Shown one piece after another: positions 18,753 through 26,710 of a DNA stretch of 64,000 nt. Both the position numbers and the translations under genes were made by a program. Every line of letters starts with the position of its first letter. Position 1 is the first letter of the stretch. The notes under the pieces are model-generated. The model was not told the DNA's origin. It was given only the letters and a program-made list of their open reading frames with translations, and did no database searches. Origin of the DNA: Frondihabitans peucedani (GTDB taxonomy: Bacteria; Actinomycetota; Actinomycetes; Actinomycetales; Microbacteriaceae); the NCBI RefSeq assembly GCF_039537585.1, contig NZ_BAABAU010000004.1, positions 248,001-312,000 on the forward strand. Direction: 5' to 3'.

Positions 18753-18773
18753 CTTGAGTTGGCCTGACTCAAG
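18753..18773 (-). promoter_or_regulatory. HAIR operator of clpB
   Basis: CTTGAGT-TGGCCTG-ACTCAAG is a perfect match to the HspR-associated inverted repeat (two 7-bp arms, 7-bp spacer). It is placed 21 bp upstream of the clpB ATG. HspR is encoded at 26.3 kb in this window. Confidence 0.93.
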
Positions 18774-18824
18774 TTTAGCGGCCCCCGAGGCGGCACGCCA
18801 GGTGCCAGCACTTTCCCAGCTTGT

Positions 18825-18856
18825 ATTTCACATTACTCTGCTAACATTTCAGTACG
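18825..18856 (+). promoter_or_regulatory. AT-rich promoter element upstream of the Ig-like secreted protein
   Basis: Contains TATTTCACATTA and, 17 bp on, ACATTTCAGTAC. Both words are shared with the lipoprotein promoter at 21.45 kb, where they read TTCACAT and TATTTCAGTA. Position is 51-82 bp before the start codon. Likely a promoter plus a regulator site common to both genes. Confidence 0.4.
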
Positions 18857-18906
18857 AAAGCTTGCCCGTACGCGGGCCTTCCTCTACAGAAAGAACCAAC
18901 CCCCTC

Positions 18907-21348
18907 ATGACTAAGAAACGCACGATGAGCACGCTCGGCGCCGCTCTCCTCGCCGGTGTCACGCTGGCCACCATGGTCGCTCCTGCGGCGAATGCTGCCT
19001 CAGCCCCGGCCGCACCATCCGCATCCGAGAAAAGCGACTCTGCCTTTAAAGCAGTACTTCCGGCCGGGAATGGTTACGTTGCCATCGACGCCGCCTCAGG
19101 GAGATGGATTGAATACTCGACGGAGGCTTCCGCTCGAGCCGCCGCAGTTACATTCCGAGCCCTGCCCTTGGACGGAGACAATATTCAACTGCAAGTCACT
19201 GAAGGGAATCTCCAGGGATCGTGCCTGGTCGCCTCGGACTACTTCACCTCGGGCGGAGCGTCCTACTTCATCGCGCCACTCGGTCAGTGCAGCAGTTCGA
19301 CCTCGCACTTCAAGCTGGATGCTTCAGGACGCCTGTCGAGCTTCACTGGGCGATACCTGACAACGAAGATCGATAAATTGAGGCATGCTCTCTTCTTGGA
19401 CTGGTCTGGGAATGCTGCGAAATTCGAGGGACTGAATGCATTTACAGGTTCGGTCTCGAGCACGAGTATCGCCGGTAAAAGCGCCGACCTCACGGGCTTC
19501 GCCCGCCCCAACAGCGACGTGATCATCAACGGAACAGCTTTGGCCAGAGCCGACTCAACCGGCACCTGGAGCTTCTCCGTCAACGGTCTCAGCATCGGCG
19601 ACAATTCGATTCAGATCGAGAACTGGCTTGACGGGGCCAAAGTCGGCGAGATCAGCGTGATCGCATCGCTTAAGGTCACCGCCCTCACCGCCACCGCCAG
19701 CTCGACCCCCGTAAACGACGACCGCGTGACGATTTCGGGCACGGGCGAGCACGGGGCAGTCATCGTGATCAAGAACGCCGAGGGCGTAGTCGTTGGTACG
19801 AGCGCGGCGGATGCGGCCACAGGTCGCTTCCAGACGACCGTGAACGCTCCGAACGAGGGCGGCAGCCACACCTTCATCGCCGAGCAGAGCATTGGCGGCA
19901 CGGCGGCTGGCTCAGTCCAGGTTTCCTTCGACTACGGCACGGCCCTGTCCGTAACTTCTCCTGCCGACGAGCTCGTCGTCCCGGCCGGCCCCGTCACCTT
20001 CTCGGGTCGCGGTACGGCGGCCGGTTCGATCACCATCCGCGAAGAGGGCAAGCCCGGCGTACTCGCCGCGGCAACCGTCCTCGCGAACGGGAACTGGGTG
20101 GCGCCGAGCTTCTCCGTCGACGGGTCCGAGCACACCTTCACCGTGACGCAGCTCTCCAAGGGCAACAACACCACGACCGCGAAGGTCACGCTGAACCCCG
20201 GCGCCTCCAACGTCCGCGACCTCGTCGTGGCGACCCCCGTCGACGGCGGCACGGTCCCCTCGACCGGCGGTCGGATCACCGTGACGGGCACCGGCCAGCC
20301 CGGCTCCGACGTCAGCATCACCGCGTCGAACGGACGCCTCGCCGGAACCGGCAAGGTCGCAGCCGACGGAACGTTCTCGTTCCCCGCCGTGTTCAACAGC
20401 GTCTTCTACAACGCAACCGTCAAGCAGGTCGCCCCGACCGGCCAGACGCAGTCGAAGTCGATCGGCTTCACGGTCGTCGCCAGCGACGGCGTGAACCTGC
20501 CGTTCTCGGTCACGAGCCCGACCACCAACGGCACGGTCCGCTCGACGAACAAGATGATCACCGTCACCGGCAACGGCAAGGCCGGTGCCGCAGTCAAGAT
20601 CACGGCAGCCAACGGCCGCATCGCAGGCCAGGGCGTCGTCGGCGCCGATGGTCGCTACTCGTTCCCGGCCGAGTTCCAGGCCCTCCCTTACACGGCCACG
20701 GTCACCATGACCCCGGCCATGGGTGCGGCCGAGAACATCACGATCACCAACTTCACCGTCGTGGCGAACGAGGGCGTCAACCTCCCGTTCCGCGTCACCG
20801 CACCGGTCACCAACGGCACGGCGTCGTCGACGAACAAGATGGTCACGTTCACCGGTGAGGGCAAGGCCGGCGCGACCATCCGCATCATCGCCGCGTCCAA
20901 CGGCCGCATGGCCGGCCAGGGCGTCGTGGGCGCCGACGGCAGGTTCTCGGTCCAGGCCGAGTTCGCAGCTCTGAAGTACTCCGCCTACGTCGACATGGTT
21001 CCCACCGCGGGCGCCAAGGAGACCATCACCGTGAGCGACTTCACCGTGGTCTCGACGGATGGCGTCAACAAGCCCTTCCGCGTCACCGCTCCAGTCAGCA
21101 ACGGCACCGCGCCGTCCGTCGACAAGATGGTCACGTTCCGCGGTGAAGGCACCGCCGGCGACACCGTCAAGATCATCGCCGCATCGAACGGCCGCCTCGC
21201 CGGCCAGGGCGTCGTCGACCAGAACGGTGACTTCAGCGTCCAGGCCGAGTTCGCAGCGCTCAAGTACACCGCGCACGTCGACATGGTCACGCCGAGCGGC
21301 ATGAAGGAGACCATCACGGTCACCGACTTCCAGGTCACCGCTCAGTAA
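18907..21348 (+). CDS. Large secreted repeat protein with Ig-like domains
   Basis: Exported 813-aa protein. Signal peptide at 1-30 (LGAALLAGVTLATMVAPAANA). Residues ~45-165 form a lectin-like region (GNGYVAIDAASGRWIEYS, GSCLVASDYFTSGG). Ig-like units follow (DLTGFARPNSDVIING, VTISGTGEHGAVIVIKN, VTFSGRGTAAGSITI). Four tandem ~88-96-residue repeats cover 439-813, each with ...FxVTxPxxNGT, a GxGxAGxxVxI strand, NGRxAGxGVVxxDG and a FxVV end. No LPXTG or membrane anchor, so it is probably released or bound non-covalently. The first ~600 bp have lower GC and more A/T-ending codons than the repeat part. Likely an adhesin or matrix protein; function inferred only from architecture. Confidence 0.8.
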   Translation: MTKKRTMSTLGAALLAGVTLATMVAPAANAASAPAAPSASEKSDSAFKAVLPAGNGYVAIDAASGRWIEYSTEASARAAAVTFRALPLDGDNIQLQVTEGNLQGSCLVASDYFTSGGASYFIAPLGQCSSSTSHFKLDASGRLSSFTGRYLTTKIDKLRHALFLDWSGNAAKFEGLNAFTGSVSSTSIAGKSADLTGFARPNSDVIINGTALARADSTGTWSFSVNGLSIGDNSIQIENWLDGAKVGEISVIASLKVTALTATASSTPVNDDRVTISGTGEHGAVIVIKNAEGVVVGTSAADAATGRFQTTVNAPNEGGSHTFIAEQSIGGTAAGSVQVSFDYGTALSVTSPADELVVPAGPVTFSGRGTAAGSITIREEGKPGVLAAATVLANGNWVAPSFSVDGSEHTFTVTQLSKGNNTTTAKVTLNPGASNVRDLVVATPVDGGTVPSTGGRITVTGTGQPGSDVSITASNGRLAGTGKVAADGTFSFPAVFNSVFYNATVKQVAPTGQTQSKSIGFTVVASDGVNLPFSVTSPTTNGTVRSTNKMITVTGNGKAGAAVKITAANGRIAGQGVVGADGRYSFPAEFQALPYTATVTMTPAMGAAENITITNFTVVANEGVNLPFRVTAPVTNGTASSTNKMVTFTGEGKAGATIRIIAASNGRMAGQGVVGADGRFSVQAEFAALKYSAYVDMVPTAGAKETITVSDFTVVSTDGVNKPFRVTAPVSNGTAPSVDKMVTFRGEGTAGDTVKIIAASNGRLAGQGVVDQNGDFSVQAEFAALKYTAHVDMVTPSGMKETITVTDFQVTAQ
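20221..21348 (+). repeat. Four in-frame tandem repeats (~265-288 bp each) in the secreted protein gene
   Basis: Units start at about 20221, 20485, 20770 and 21058. The last three are closest: units 3 and 4 share KMVTFxGEG, AASNGRxAGQGVV, VQAEFAALKY and KETITVxDF. The first unit is the most diverged. The pattern suggests recent amplification from the 3' end. Confidence 0.85.
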
Positions 21349-21398
21349 TCCAGCGCAACTGACCGCGACACCCCACAGAAACGCTAGACGCGACATGA

Positions 21399-21433
21399 GA
21401 AGGCGGCGGACCCCACACGGGCCCGCCGCCTTC
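21399..21433 (+). terminator. Strong hairpin after the secreted repeat protein
   Basis: GAAGGCGGCGG and CCGCCGCCTTC form an 11-bp stem with a 13-base loop, starting about 50 bp after the stop codon. The tail (CTCTTGACTCCC) is only moderately T-rich. Confidence 0.75.
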
Positions 21434-21450
21434 CTCTTGACTCCCGCTAC

Positions 21451-21472
21451 TTCACATATTAGTATTTCAGTA
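21451..21472 (+). promoter_or_regulatory. AT-rich promoter element of the DUF3060 lipoprotein
   Basis: TTCACATATTAG followed by TATTTCAGTA lies 27-48 bp before the start codon. It shares both words with the promoter of the upstream secreted protein (18825-18856). Confidence 0.4.
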
Positions 21473-21498
21473 TCAGTCAACCTCGAACGAAGGCAATC

Positions 21499-21921
21499 AT
21501 GAAGAAGACCCCGATCCTGACCCTGATCCTCGGCGCCGCGATGATCTCCGCGCTCGCCGGCTGCACGACCGCCGCGACCACCGACGCGAAAGCGCCCACT
21601 GCGTCCCCGACCGCGTCCGCCACGGCCAGCCCCAAGCTCCTCGACCACCGCAACACGTGCGTCGACGGCGTCGCCACGATCACCGAAGACACCACGCTCG
21701 AGAAGGGCTGCGACCAGGTGGCGATCCTCGCCGACGACCTCAAGGTCACCCTCGGCGGCACCACGAAGATCCTCTACATCGAGGGCAACGGCAACACGAT
21801 CAAGGCCGACACGATCGTCGCCCTCAACGCGGCCGGGACCAAGAACAACACCATCACCTACACCGGCGCTCAGACCGACGTCAAAGACGCCGGCGAGTCC
21901 AACACGATCACCAAGAAGTAG
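21499..21921 (+). CDS. DUF3060-type lipoprotein
   Basis: Small exported lipoprotein of 140 aa. The signal peptide MKKTPILTLILGAAMISALAGC ends in a lipobox (LAGC, lipidated Cys22). A Thr/Ala/Ser/Pro spacer follows, then a beta-rich domain with repeating short strands (TLEKGCDQVAILADDLKVTL, YIEGNGNTIKAD, GTKNNTITYTGAQTDV, GESNTIT), the style of DUF3060. Function unknown. It is flanked by terminators on both sides, so it is monocistronic. Confidence 0.82.
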   Translation: MKKTPILTLILGAAMISALAGCTTAATTDAKAPTASPTASATASPKLLDHRNTCVDGVATITEDTTLEKGCDQVAILADDLKVTLGGTTKILYIEGNGNTIKADTIVALNAAGTKNNTITYTGAQTDVKDAGESNTITKK

Positions 21922-21946
21922 CACCGCACACGGAACGACCACCCAG

Positions 21947-21970
21947 AGGCGCCTCCAGACGGAGGCGCCT
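21947..21970 (+). terminator. Terminator of the DUF3060 lipoprotein gene
   Basis: AGGCGCCTCC-AGAC-GGAGGCGCCT is a perfect 10-bp stem with a four-base loop. TCGTCGTTCC follows, 26 bp after the stop. Confidence 0.85.
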
Positions 21971-22035
21971 TCGTCGTTCCCGGGCACAGGCCAGCCGTGA
22001 TGAACGCTCACAGCCCGGCGCGCGATACTGGACCG

Positions 22036-22479
22036 ATGATCGATGTCGCTCTCGCCCGAAGCCTCCACGAAGCCGGCCTGCGCTGGCATCCTGCGACCGG
22101 AGACCGGTTCCTCATCGACAGCGCAGCCTTCGAAGACGAAGACGGCGAAGCCCAGGTCTTCACGATCAGCGAGATGACCATCGAGGCGCACACCTACCCG
22201 ACGGGCACCGAGCTCGGCTTCAACGGCACCACCGAGTGGGCGCTCGACTCCGTGTCGACCGAGGACTCCCTGTGGCTCCCCCGCGAAGACCAGCTCCGCG
22301 GCCTCCTGGGCCCCACGTTCCACGCGCTGACGAGGAGCGAAGCCGGCGACTACGAGGTCAGCACGACGATCGGCGGGGAGATCCAGCTGTTCACCGCGCC
22401 CGACGCCGAGAACGCCTACGGCAGCGCGCTCCTGGCGTACATCGACGAGTCGCTGCGCCTCGAACAGCGACTCGATTGA
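22036..22479 (+). CDS. Conserved actinobacterial protein of unknown function
   Basis: 147 aa, soluble and acidic: MIDVALARSLHEAGLRWHPA, GDRFLIDSAAFEDEDGEAQV, ELGFNGTTEWALDSVSTED, WLPREDQLRGLLG. Similar proteins are common in Microbacteriaceae and are sometimes labelled pilus assembly protein CpaE without support; no ATPase motif is present here. ATG 22036 follows GATACTGGACCG, which fits a -10 box directly before a leaderless start. An in-frame GTG/ATG 39 bp upstream is less likely. Confidence 0.7.
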   Translation: MIDVALARSLHEAGLRWHPATGDRFLIDSAAFEDEDGEAQVFTISEMTIEAHTYPTGTELGFNGTTEWALDSVSTEDSLWLPREDQLRGLLGPTFHALTRSEAGDYEVSTTIGGEIQLFTAPDAENAYGSALLAYIDESLRLEQRLD

Positions 22480-22644
22480 CGGCGCGGGGCGCGGATCCTG
22501 CGCCCGTCTGCGCGTTTCGACCATGAGAAGACCTGATGAACATGGCCGCAAAGGCTTGCCCGCATCCGTCCGCGGGTGAACACTTGCGAGACCCGGGGTC
22601 ACGAGTCCCGGAGCGACAAAGACGTCCGCGAGCGGGAGGCGACC

Positions 22645-22809
22645 ATGTCCGAATCACCGAGAGACGAGCTGTCGCGCCACGAGCGCGAGGAGCAGGAAGT
22701 CCGCGACGCCCTGCTCGGCGACGCGAGCGAACGCAACACGGCCTGGCTCTTCGAGCAGCTCGGCGACGCGGGTGCCGGCCTCATGACCGAGCGCGACGCC
22801 CGCGACTGA
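22645..22809 (+). CDS. Small acidic/charged protein of unknown function
   Basis: 54 aa, highly charged and helical (SPRDELSRHEREEQEVRDAL, NTAWLFEQLGDAG). ATG 22645 has GGGAGG eight bases upstream, which supports this start over an upstream in-frame ATG. No membrane segment or cysteines. I do not recognise it. Confidence 0.55.
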   Translation: MSESPRDELSRHEREEQEVRDALLGDASERNTAWLFEQLGDAGAGLMTERDARD

Positions 22810-22857
22810 CAGCATTCGGCATCGGCAGCTCCCGGCAGGAGCAACGGCCGACGATGC

Positions 22858-23982
22858 TCAGCGCTTCGTCGACACCGTCACGGTGAACTTCGGGTTGCGC
22901 GTGACCTGCCGCGTCTCGCCGACGACCCGCTCGAGCGCGTCGCGGTGCTTGAGGTGCGAGTTGTAGACGGTCCAGAGCTCGCCGCCCGGTCGCAGCACGC
23001 GGGCCGCCGCCTCGAACAGCTTGAGGGCGATACCGGGCTCGACGGCCGCGTCGACATGGAAGGGCGGGTTGAGCAGGACGAGATCGCAGGATCCGTCGGC
23101 CTGCGACGCCAGCGCATCGTCGCGGACCACGGACACCCGGTCGCCGACATCGTTGAGGTCAGCGGTCGCTCGGGTCGACTCCACCGCCGACGCCGACTGG
23201 TCGGAGGCGATAACGCGGGCGTCGGGTCGCGCCAGCGCTGCGCTGACGGCGAGCACGCCGGAGCCGCAGCCGAGGTCGACGATCGTCGCCGCGGACGGCA
23301 GCGCGTCCGGCAACACGTCCAGCAGGGCGCGGGTGCCGATGTCGATCTTGGAGCCGGCGAAGGTCGCGCCGTAGGCGGCGACCGTCAGGCCGAGGTCGTC
23401 GTGCCGCTGGGTGCGCGGCCACGGTGACGCGACCGGCGGGTCGACGGGCTCCGATGCGGTGAGGACCCGCGACTTCTGCCGGGCGAGGCCGGCGTAGACG
23501 AAGGAGAAGTGCTCGCGCAGGACGTCGTTCATCGCGATGGTCATGTGCTTCAGGCGACCGCCCGCATAGACGACGACCTCGGGGTGGGCGTGCGCCGCTA
23601 CGAGACCGACGATCTCGTCGAGGGCCGCGAGCGAGCGCGGGAGCTGCAGGAGGATCACGCGGGCGCCGGCGACGAGGTCGGGGCCGAGCGGGAGAGACTC
23701 GTAGGCGTCGGAGAGTCCTGCCTCTGCCGCGTTCGCGGCGAGGGCGAGTTCGCCGACGAGCGGATCCTGGAAGACGCGGATGCCGGTCAGCCCGTGCAGG
23801 TGCGCTGCACCCAGGGTCAGCGCCCCGTAGTGATCGCCGACGACGACGAGTTGCCTGGGCTCGAGGGCTGCCAGGGAGGTGGCCGCCTCGTCGAGGAGCA
23901 GGCGGTCGGTCGCATCGACGGCGACGAGATTGGGCGCCTCGAGGTCGGGCCGGCGGCGGAGGTCGGCGAAGTCGAAGGGCAT
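22858..23982 (-). CDS. RsmC/RlmG-like class I rRNA methyltransferase
   Basis: 374 aa with two methyltransferase-like halves, as in RsmC/RlmG. The N-terminal half is degenerate (LVVVGDHYGALTLGAAHLHG). The C-terminal half has the SAM motif VDLGCGSGVLAVSAALARP, the acidic ASDQSASAV loop and the catalytic NPPFH. This NPPF motif marks N2-guanine methylation of rRNA (m2G). Which guanosine is modified cannot be told. The start codon ATG 23982 lacks a strong Shine-Dalgarno. Confidence 0.85.
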   Translation of the reverse strand: MPFDFADLRRRPDLEAPNLVAVDATDRLLLDEAATSLAALEPRQLVVVGDHYGALTLGAAHLHGLTGIRVFQDPLVGELALAANAAEAGLSDAYESLPLGPDLVAGARVILLQLPRSLAALDEIVGLVAAHAHPEVVVYAGGRLKHMTIAMNDVLREHFSFVYAGLARQKSRVLTASEPVDPPVASPWPRTQRHDDLGLTVAAYGATFAGSKIDIGTRALLDVLPDALPSAATIVDLGCGSGVLAVSAALARPDARVIASDQSASAVESTRATADLNDVGDRVSVVRDDALASQADGSCDLVLLNPPFHVDAAVEPGIALKLFEAAARVLRPGGELWTVYNSHLKHRDALERVVGETRQVTRNPKFTVTVSTKR

Positions 23983-24011
23983 GCGTCAACCCTACGGCGA
24001 AGCCGGAGGCA

Positions 24012-24041
24012 GGCAGCAGCCGGCAGCAGCCGGCAGCAGCC
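24012..24041. repeat. Three tandem copies of GGCAGCAGCC
   Basis: A perfect 10-bp unit is repeated three times between the methyltransferase start and the stop of the next minus-strand gene. It is a possible slippage locus. Confidence 0.85.
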
Positions 24042-24042
24042 G

Positions 24043-24456
24043 TCAGCTGACGACGTCGAGCAGGTCGCCGGTGCCGGTGAGGCGGAAGCGCGGGGAGTCG
24101 ATGACGACGGCGTGCTCCGGATCCGGCGGGATGAAGAAACCACCCGAGCTGAGCGCCCTGCCGTGGATCGTCGATCCTGTCATCGCCCAGATCTCACCGT
24201 CGTTGCGGACCACCCGACCCTCCAGAGTGCCGGCGATCTCGAGCAGGCCGCCCTCGTGGATCGTGATGGCACCGGGGCAGGAGCCGCTCAGCAGCACGTA
24301 GCCGCCCGGCTCGATGGTGAGCCGCTCGGCGACGCTCCCCCGCAGATCGAGGGAGCCTCCCTCGCAGACGACCGCGCCGCGGAGGGCGGTTCCGGTGAGG
24401 ACGACGGGCTCTTCGACGACCAGCGCGTGAGAGAGGACCCCGGTCAGCTTCTTCAT
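24043..24456 (-). CDS. Beta-helix (bactofilin-like) hypothetical protein
   Basis: 137 aa made almost entirely of short beta strands with regularly spaced Gly and Val (VVLTGTALRGAVVCEGGSLD, LTIEPGGYVLLSG, ITIHEGGLLEIAGTLEGRVV, GSTIHGRALSSGG). This periodicity is that of a right-handed beta-solenoid, like bactofilins or polymer-forming cytoskeletal proteins. No signal peptide. Assignment rests on pattern, not on a conserved motif. Confidence 0.55.
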   Translation of the reverse strand: MKKLTGVLSHALVVEEPVVLTGTALRGAVVCEGGSLDLRGSVAERLTIEPGGYVLLSGSCPGAITIHEGGLLEIAGTLEGRVVRNDGEIWAMTGSTIHGRALSSGGFFIPPDPEHAVVIDSPRFRLTGTGDLLDVVS

Positions 24457-24541
24457 GGCATGACCTTAGGCCCGCAGCTGCCGCCTGTCGATGCCGCGGC
24501 CGACGACGCGGCGCACGGCGCAGCCCTGAACCCGCCGCCCG

Positions 24542-25363
24542 CTACAGGCGGGCGTACCGCGCCCGCACGCCCTGGTAGACGCCGTAGGCGATGAACCCGA
24601 CGGCGACGGCCGTGAGGAGCGCGACGCCGAACGGGAGGGTCGCGAGCGTGTGGAGGGCACCGTCGAGCCCGGTCGCCTCCGACGGGTCGGACGTAGCGGC
24701 GGCGACCCCGAACAGGACGCCGACGATGGCGAGCGCGATGCCCTTGGCGATGTAGCCGACGACGCCGAGGACGACCGTCACTCGGCCCGCGGTGCCGGAC
24801 GGGACGACGAGGTCCTCGCGGAACTTCTGCTTGGCCCCCTTCACGACGAAGTACGCGCCGATGCCGACGACCGCCAGAGCGACGACGATCAGGAGGAACA
24901 CGCCGCCGGGGTGGGCGAGCAGCTGCGCGGTGAAGCCGCGGCTCGACGAAGCGCTGCTCGAGGAGGAGCCGCGCGCGAAGGTGAACGCGGTGCCGCCGAC
25001 GGCGAGGTACGCGATGCCCTTGCCGATGAGGCTCGCGCGCTCTTTCCAGGCGTCGCCGTCGCCGCCGCGGATGAGCGCGGCGGTCAGCAGGTTGAAGAGA
25101 CCGAGGGCCCACAGTCCGACGACGATCACCCAGAGGAGGAACACGCCCCCGGGGCTCTTCGCGATGGCCGACAGCGCGCCCGACTGGTCGGTGCTGCCCC
25201 CGCCGCCGAAGGCGACGCGCAGAGCGATGACGCCGATCAGGACGTGGAGGAGTCCGTTGACCGCGAAGCCCACCCGCGCGGCGGTTCGGAACGGCGTGCT
25301 TCGCCGGAGGCGCTCGGCGGAGGCGCGGCCCTCACGGGCGGCGGAGCGGGCAGTGTCGGTCAC
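24542..25363 (-). CDS. DUF1206 membrane protein
   Basis: 273 aa with three repeated pairs of membrane segments, each beginning with a Gly-rich helix: VGFAVNGLLHVLIGVIAL, IGKGIAYLAVGGTAFTFA and GYIAKGIALAIVGVLFGVA. This is the DUF1206 triplication. Function unknown. Monocistronic as far as can be seen; ATG 25363. Confidence 0.85.
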   Translation of the reverse strand: MTDTARSAAREGRASAERLRRSTPFRTAARVGFAVNGLLHVLIGVIALRVAFGGGGSTDQSGALSAIAKSPGGVFLLWVIVVGLWALGLFNLLTAALIRGGDGDAWKERASLIGKGIAYLAVGGTAFTFARGSSSSSASSSRGFTAQLLAHPGGVFLLIVVALAVVGIGAYFVVKGAKQKFREDLVVPSGTAGRVTVVLGVVGYIAKGIALAIVGVLFGVAAATSDPSEATGLDGALHTLATLPFGVALLTAVAVGFIAYGVYQGVRARYARL

Positions 25364-25408
25364 GCCCGAGAGGCTACACGGCAGCGGGTGGTGCTGCGGG
25401 ATCCTGTG

Positions 25409-26161
25409 TCAGGTGGCGTTCCAGAGAGCCCGGTAGTACGCGATCCGGCCAGGATCGGGGTCGATGCCGTAGGCATCGAAGTACTCGCCCTCCCACCCGT
25501 CGCCGTAGTTCCAGCCGAGGCTCATCGTGCCGATGGCCAGGTCGGCCCAGCGGTCGGCCGTGCCGAGGGCGTCGAGATCGACGTGCCCGGACCAGGTGCC
25601 GTCGTCGAGGAGGAGCGTGTTGGGCACGCACGGGTCGCCGTGGCAGACGACGAGCCGGTCGACGGTCGGGGCGTCGCCGAGCGCAGGATCCGGGGAGGCA
25701 GCCCACTTCTCGGAGCGGGCCAGCCGCGACTCGACCGACCAGTCGAACGGGCAGTCGTCGACGGGCAGCGTGTCGTGGAGACGGCGGAGCCCGACGCCGG
25801 ACGCGCGGACGGCGAGCAGCGGGTCTTCACGCCACCGCCTCGCGACCGCGCTCCCGCCCGGGAGGCCCGCCGTGACCAGCCACCGGCCGTCGGAGTCTGC
25901 TCCCTCGGCCAGCACGCGCGGCACGCGGGCGTAGGCGCCGGCCCAGCGGAGCCGGGCGACCTCGCCGGCGAGGTCGAGGTCGGGTGCGCTGGCAGGCGCC
26001 CACTTGGCGAACCGCCTCGAGGGGCCCGCTCCGAGCTCGAAGGTCACTCCGCCGCGCTCGTTGATCCAGACGGGCCGGACCATGTCGTCGCCCGCGATCG
26101 CGACGATCGGCCCGGGAACCGGGATGGCGTCGTCGTCGTCCGGGATCTGGATGGTCTCCAC
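25409..26161 (-). CDS. APH(3')-like phosphotransferase
   Basis: 250-aa protein of the aminoglycoside/choline kinase fold. VVCHGDPCVPNTLLLDDG is the catalytic loop (HGDxxxxN), and GHVDLDALGTADRWADLAIG is the metal-binding segment. In the latter the usual DxGR of APH(3') enzymes is replaced by DLDALG. FAKWAPASAPDLDLAGEVARL carries the ATP-binding lysine. It resembles chromosomal actinobacterial APH relatives. A resistance phenotype cannot be claimed: the acceptor site is diverged and there is no mobile context. Confidence 0.72.
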   Translation of the reverse strand: METIQIPDDDDAIPVPGPIVAIAGDDMVRPVWINERGGVTFELGAGPSRRFAKWAPASAPDLDLAGEVARLRWAGAYARVPRVLAEGADSDGRWLVTAGLPGGSAVARRWREDPLLAVRASGVGLRRLHDTLPVDDCPFDWSVESRLARSEKWAASPDPALGDAPTVDRLVVCHGDPCVPNTLLLDDGTWSGHVDLDALGTADRWADLAIGTMSLGWNYGDGWEGEYFDAYGIDPDPGRIAYYRALWNAT

Positions 26162-26253
26162 GCCGGGAGCCTAGCCGCGCGCCCCGACGCTCGCCACGGA
26201 CACGAGGACGGGCCCAGCCACGGGCCCACGCACGGGCGCGAGGAGCACGCAGG

Positions 26254-26664
26254 TCAGCGCGACGGCCGCCAGAGCACGACCGAGGTCTCGCGCCGGGGCC
26301 TGGTGCCGTGCCGGAGCGGCACGATGCCGCCGGAGGGGCCGGCAGCGAAGACGCGCGAGCCGGGCCGGTTGAGGAGCTCGTCGGCGAGCGCCGACTCGAG
26401 CTCGCGGACGCGGGACTGCAGGGCGGAGACATGGTTCTCGAGCTCGAGGATCCGCTTGATGCCCTCGAGGCTCACGCCCTCGCCCGAGAGCCGGCCGATC
26501 TCCCGCAGCTGGTTGACGTCGCGCATCGAGTAGCGGCGCGACTTGCCGGCGGTGCGGGTCGGCACCACGAGGCCGAGCCGGTCGTACTGCCGGAGGGTCT
26601 GCGGGTGCATGTCGGCGAGCTCGGACGCCACCGCGATCGCGAAGATCGGTGAGAACTCGTCCAT
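26254..26664 (-). CDS. hspR: MerR-family heat-shock repressor HspR
   Basis: Represses heat-shock genes by binding HAIR sites, normally with DnaK as co-repressor. The 136-aa protein has the MerR helix-turn-helix (AVASELADMHPQTLRQYDRLGL, RYSMRDVNQLREIGRLSGEG) and a coiled-coil (LELENHVSALQSRVRELES). It is the last gene of dnaK-grpE-dnaJ-hspR, 46 bp after dnaJ. HAIR sites upstream of dnaK and clpB imply autoregulation through the dnaK promoter. Confidence 0.93.
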   Translation of the reverse strand: MDEFSPIFAIAVASELADMHPQTLRQYDRLGLVVPTRTAGKSRRYSMRDVNQLREIGRLSGEGVSLEGIKRILELENHVSALQSRVRELESALADELLNRPGSRVFAAGPSGGIVPLRHGTRPRRETSVVLWRPSR

Positions 26665-26710
26665 GGTCGGCCTCCTCCGGAAGGATCACGCGGCTCGCGT
26701 GACGGTCGTC

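Noticed and set aside
24012-24041. Tandem GGCAGCAGCC units as a CRISPR or regulatory array
   Set aside because: Units are 10 bp without spacers; simple slippage repeat. No CRISPR array or cas gene was seen in the window.
25409-26161. Aminoglycoside resistance gene
   Set aside because: Only the kinase fold is supported; motif changes and chromosomal context do not justify a resistance call.
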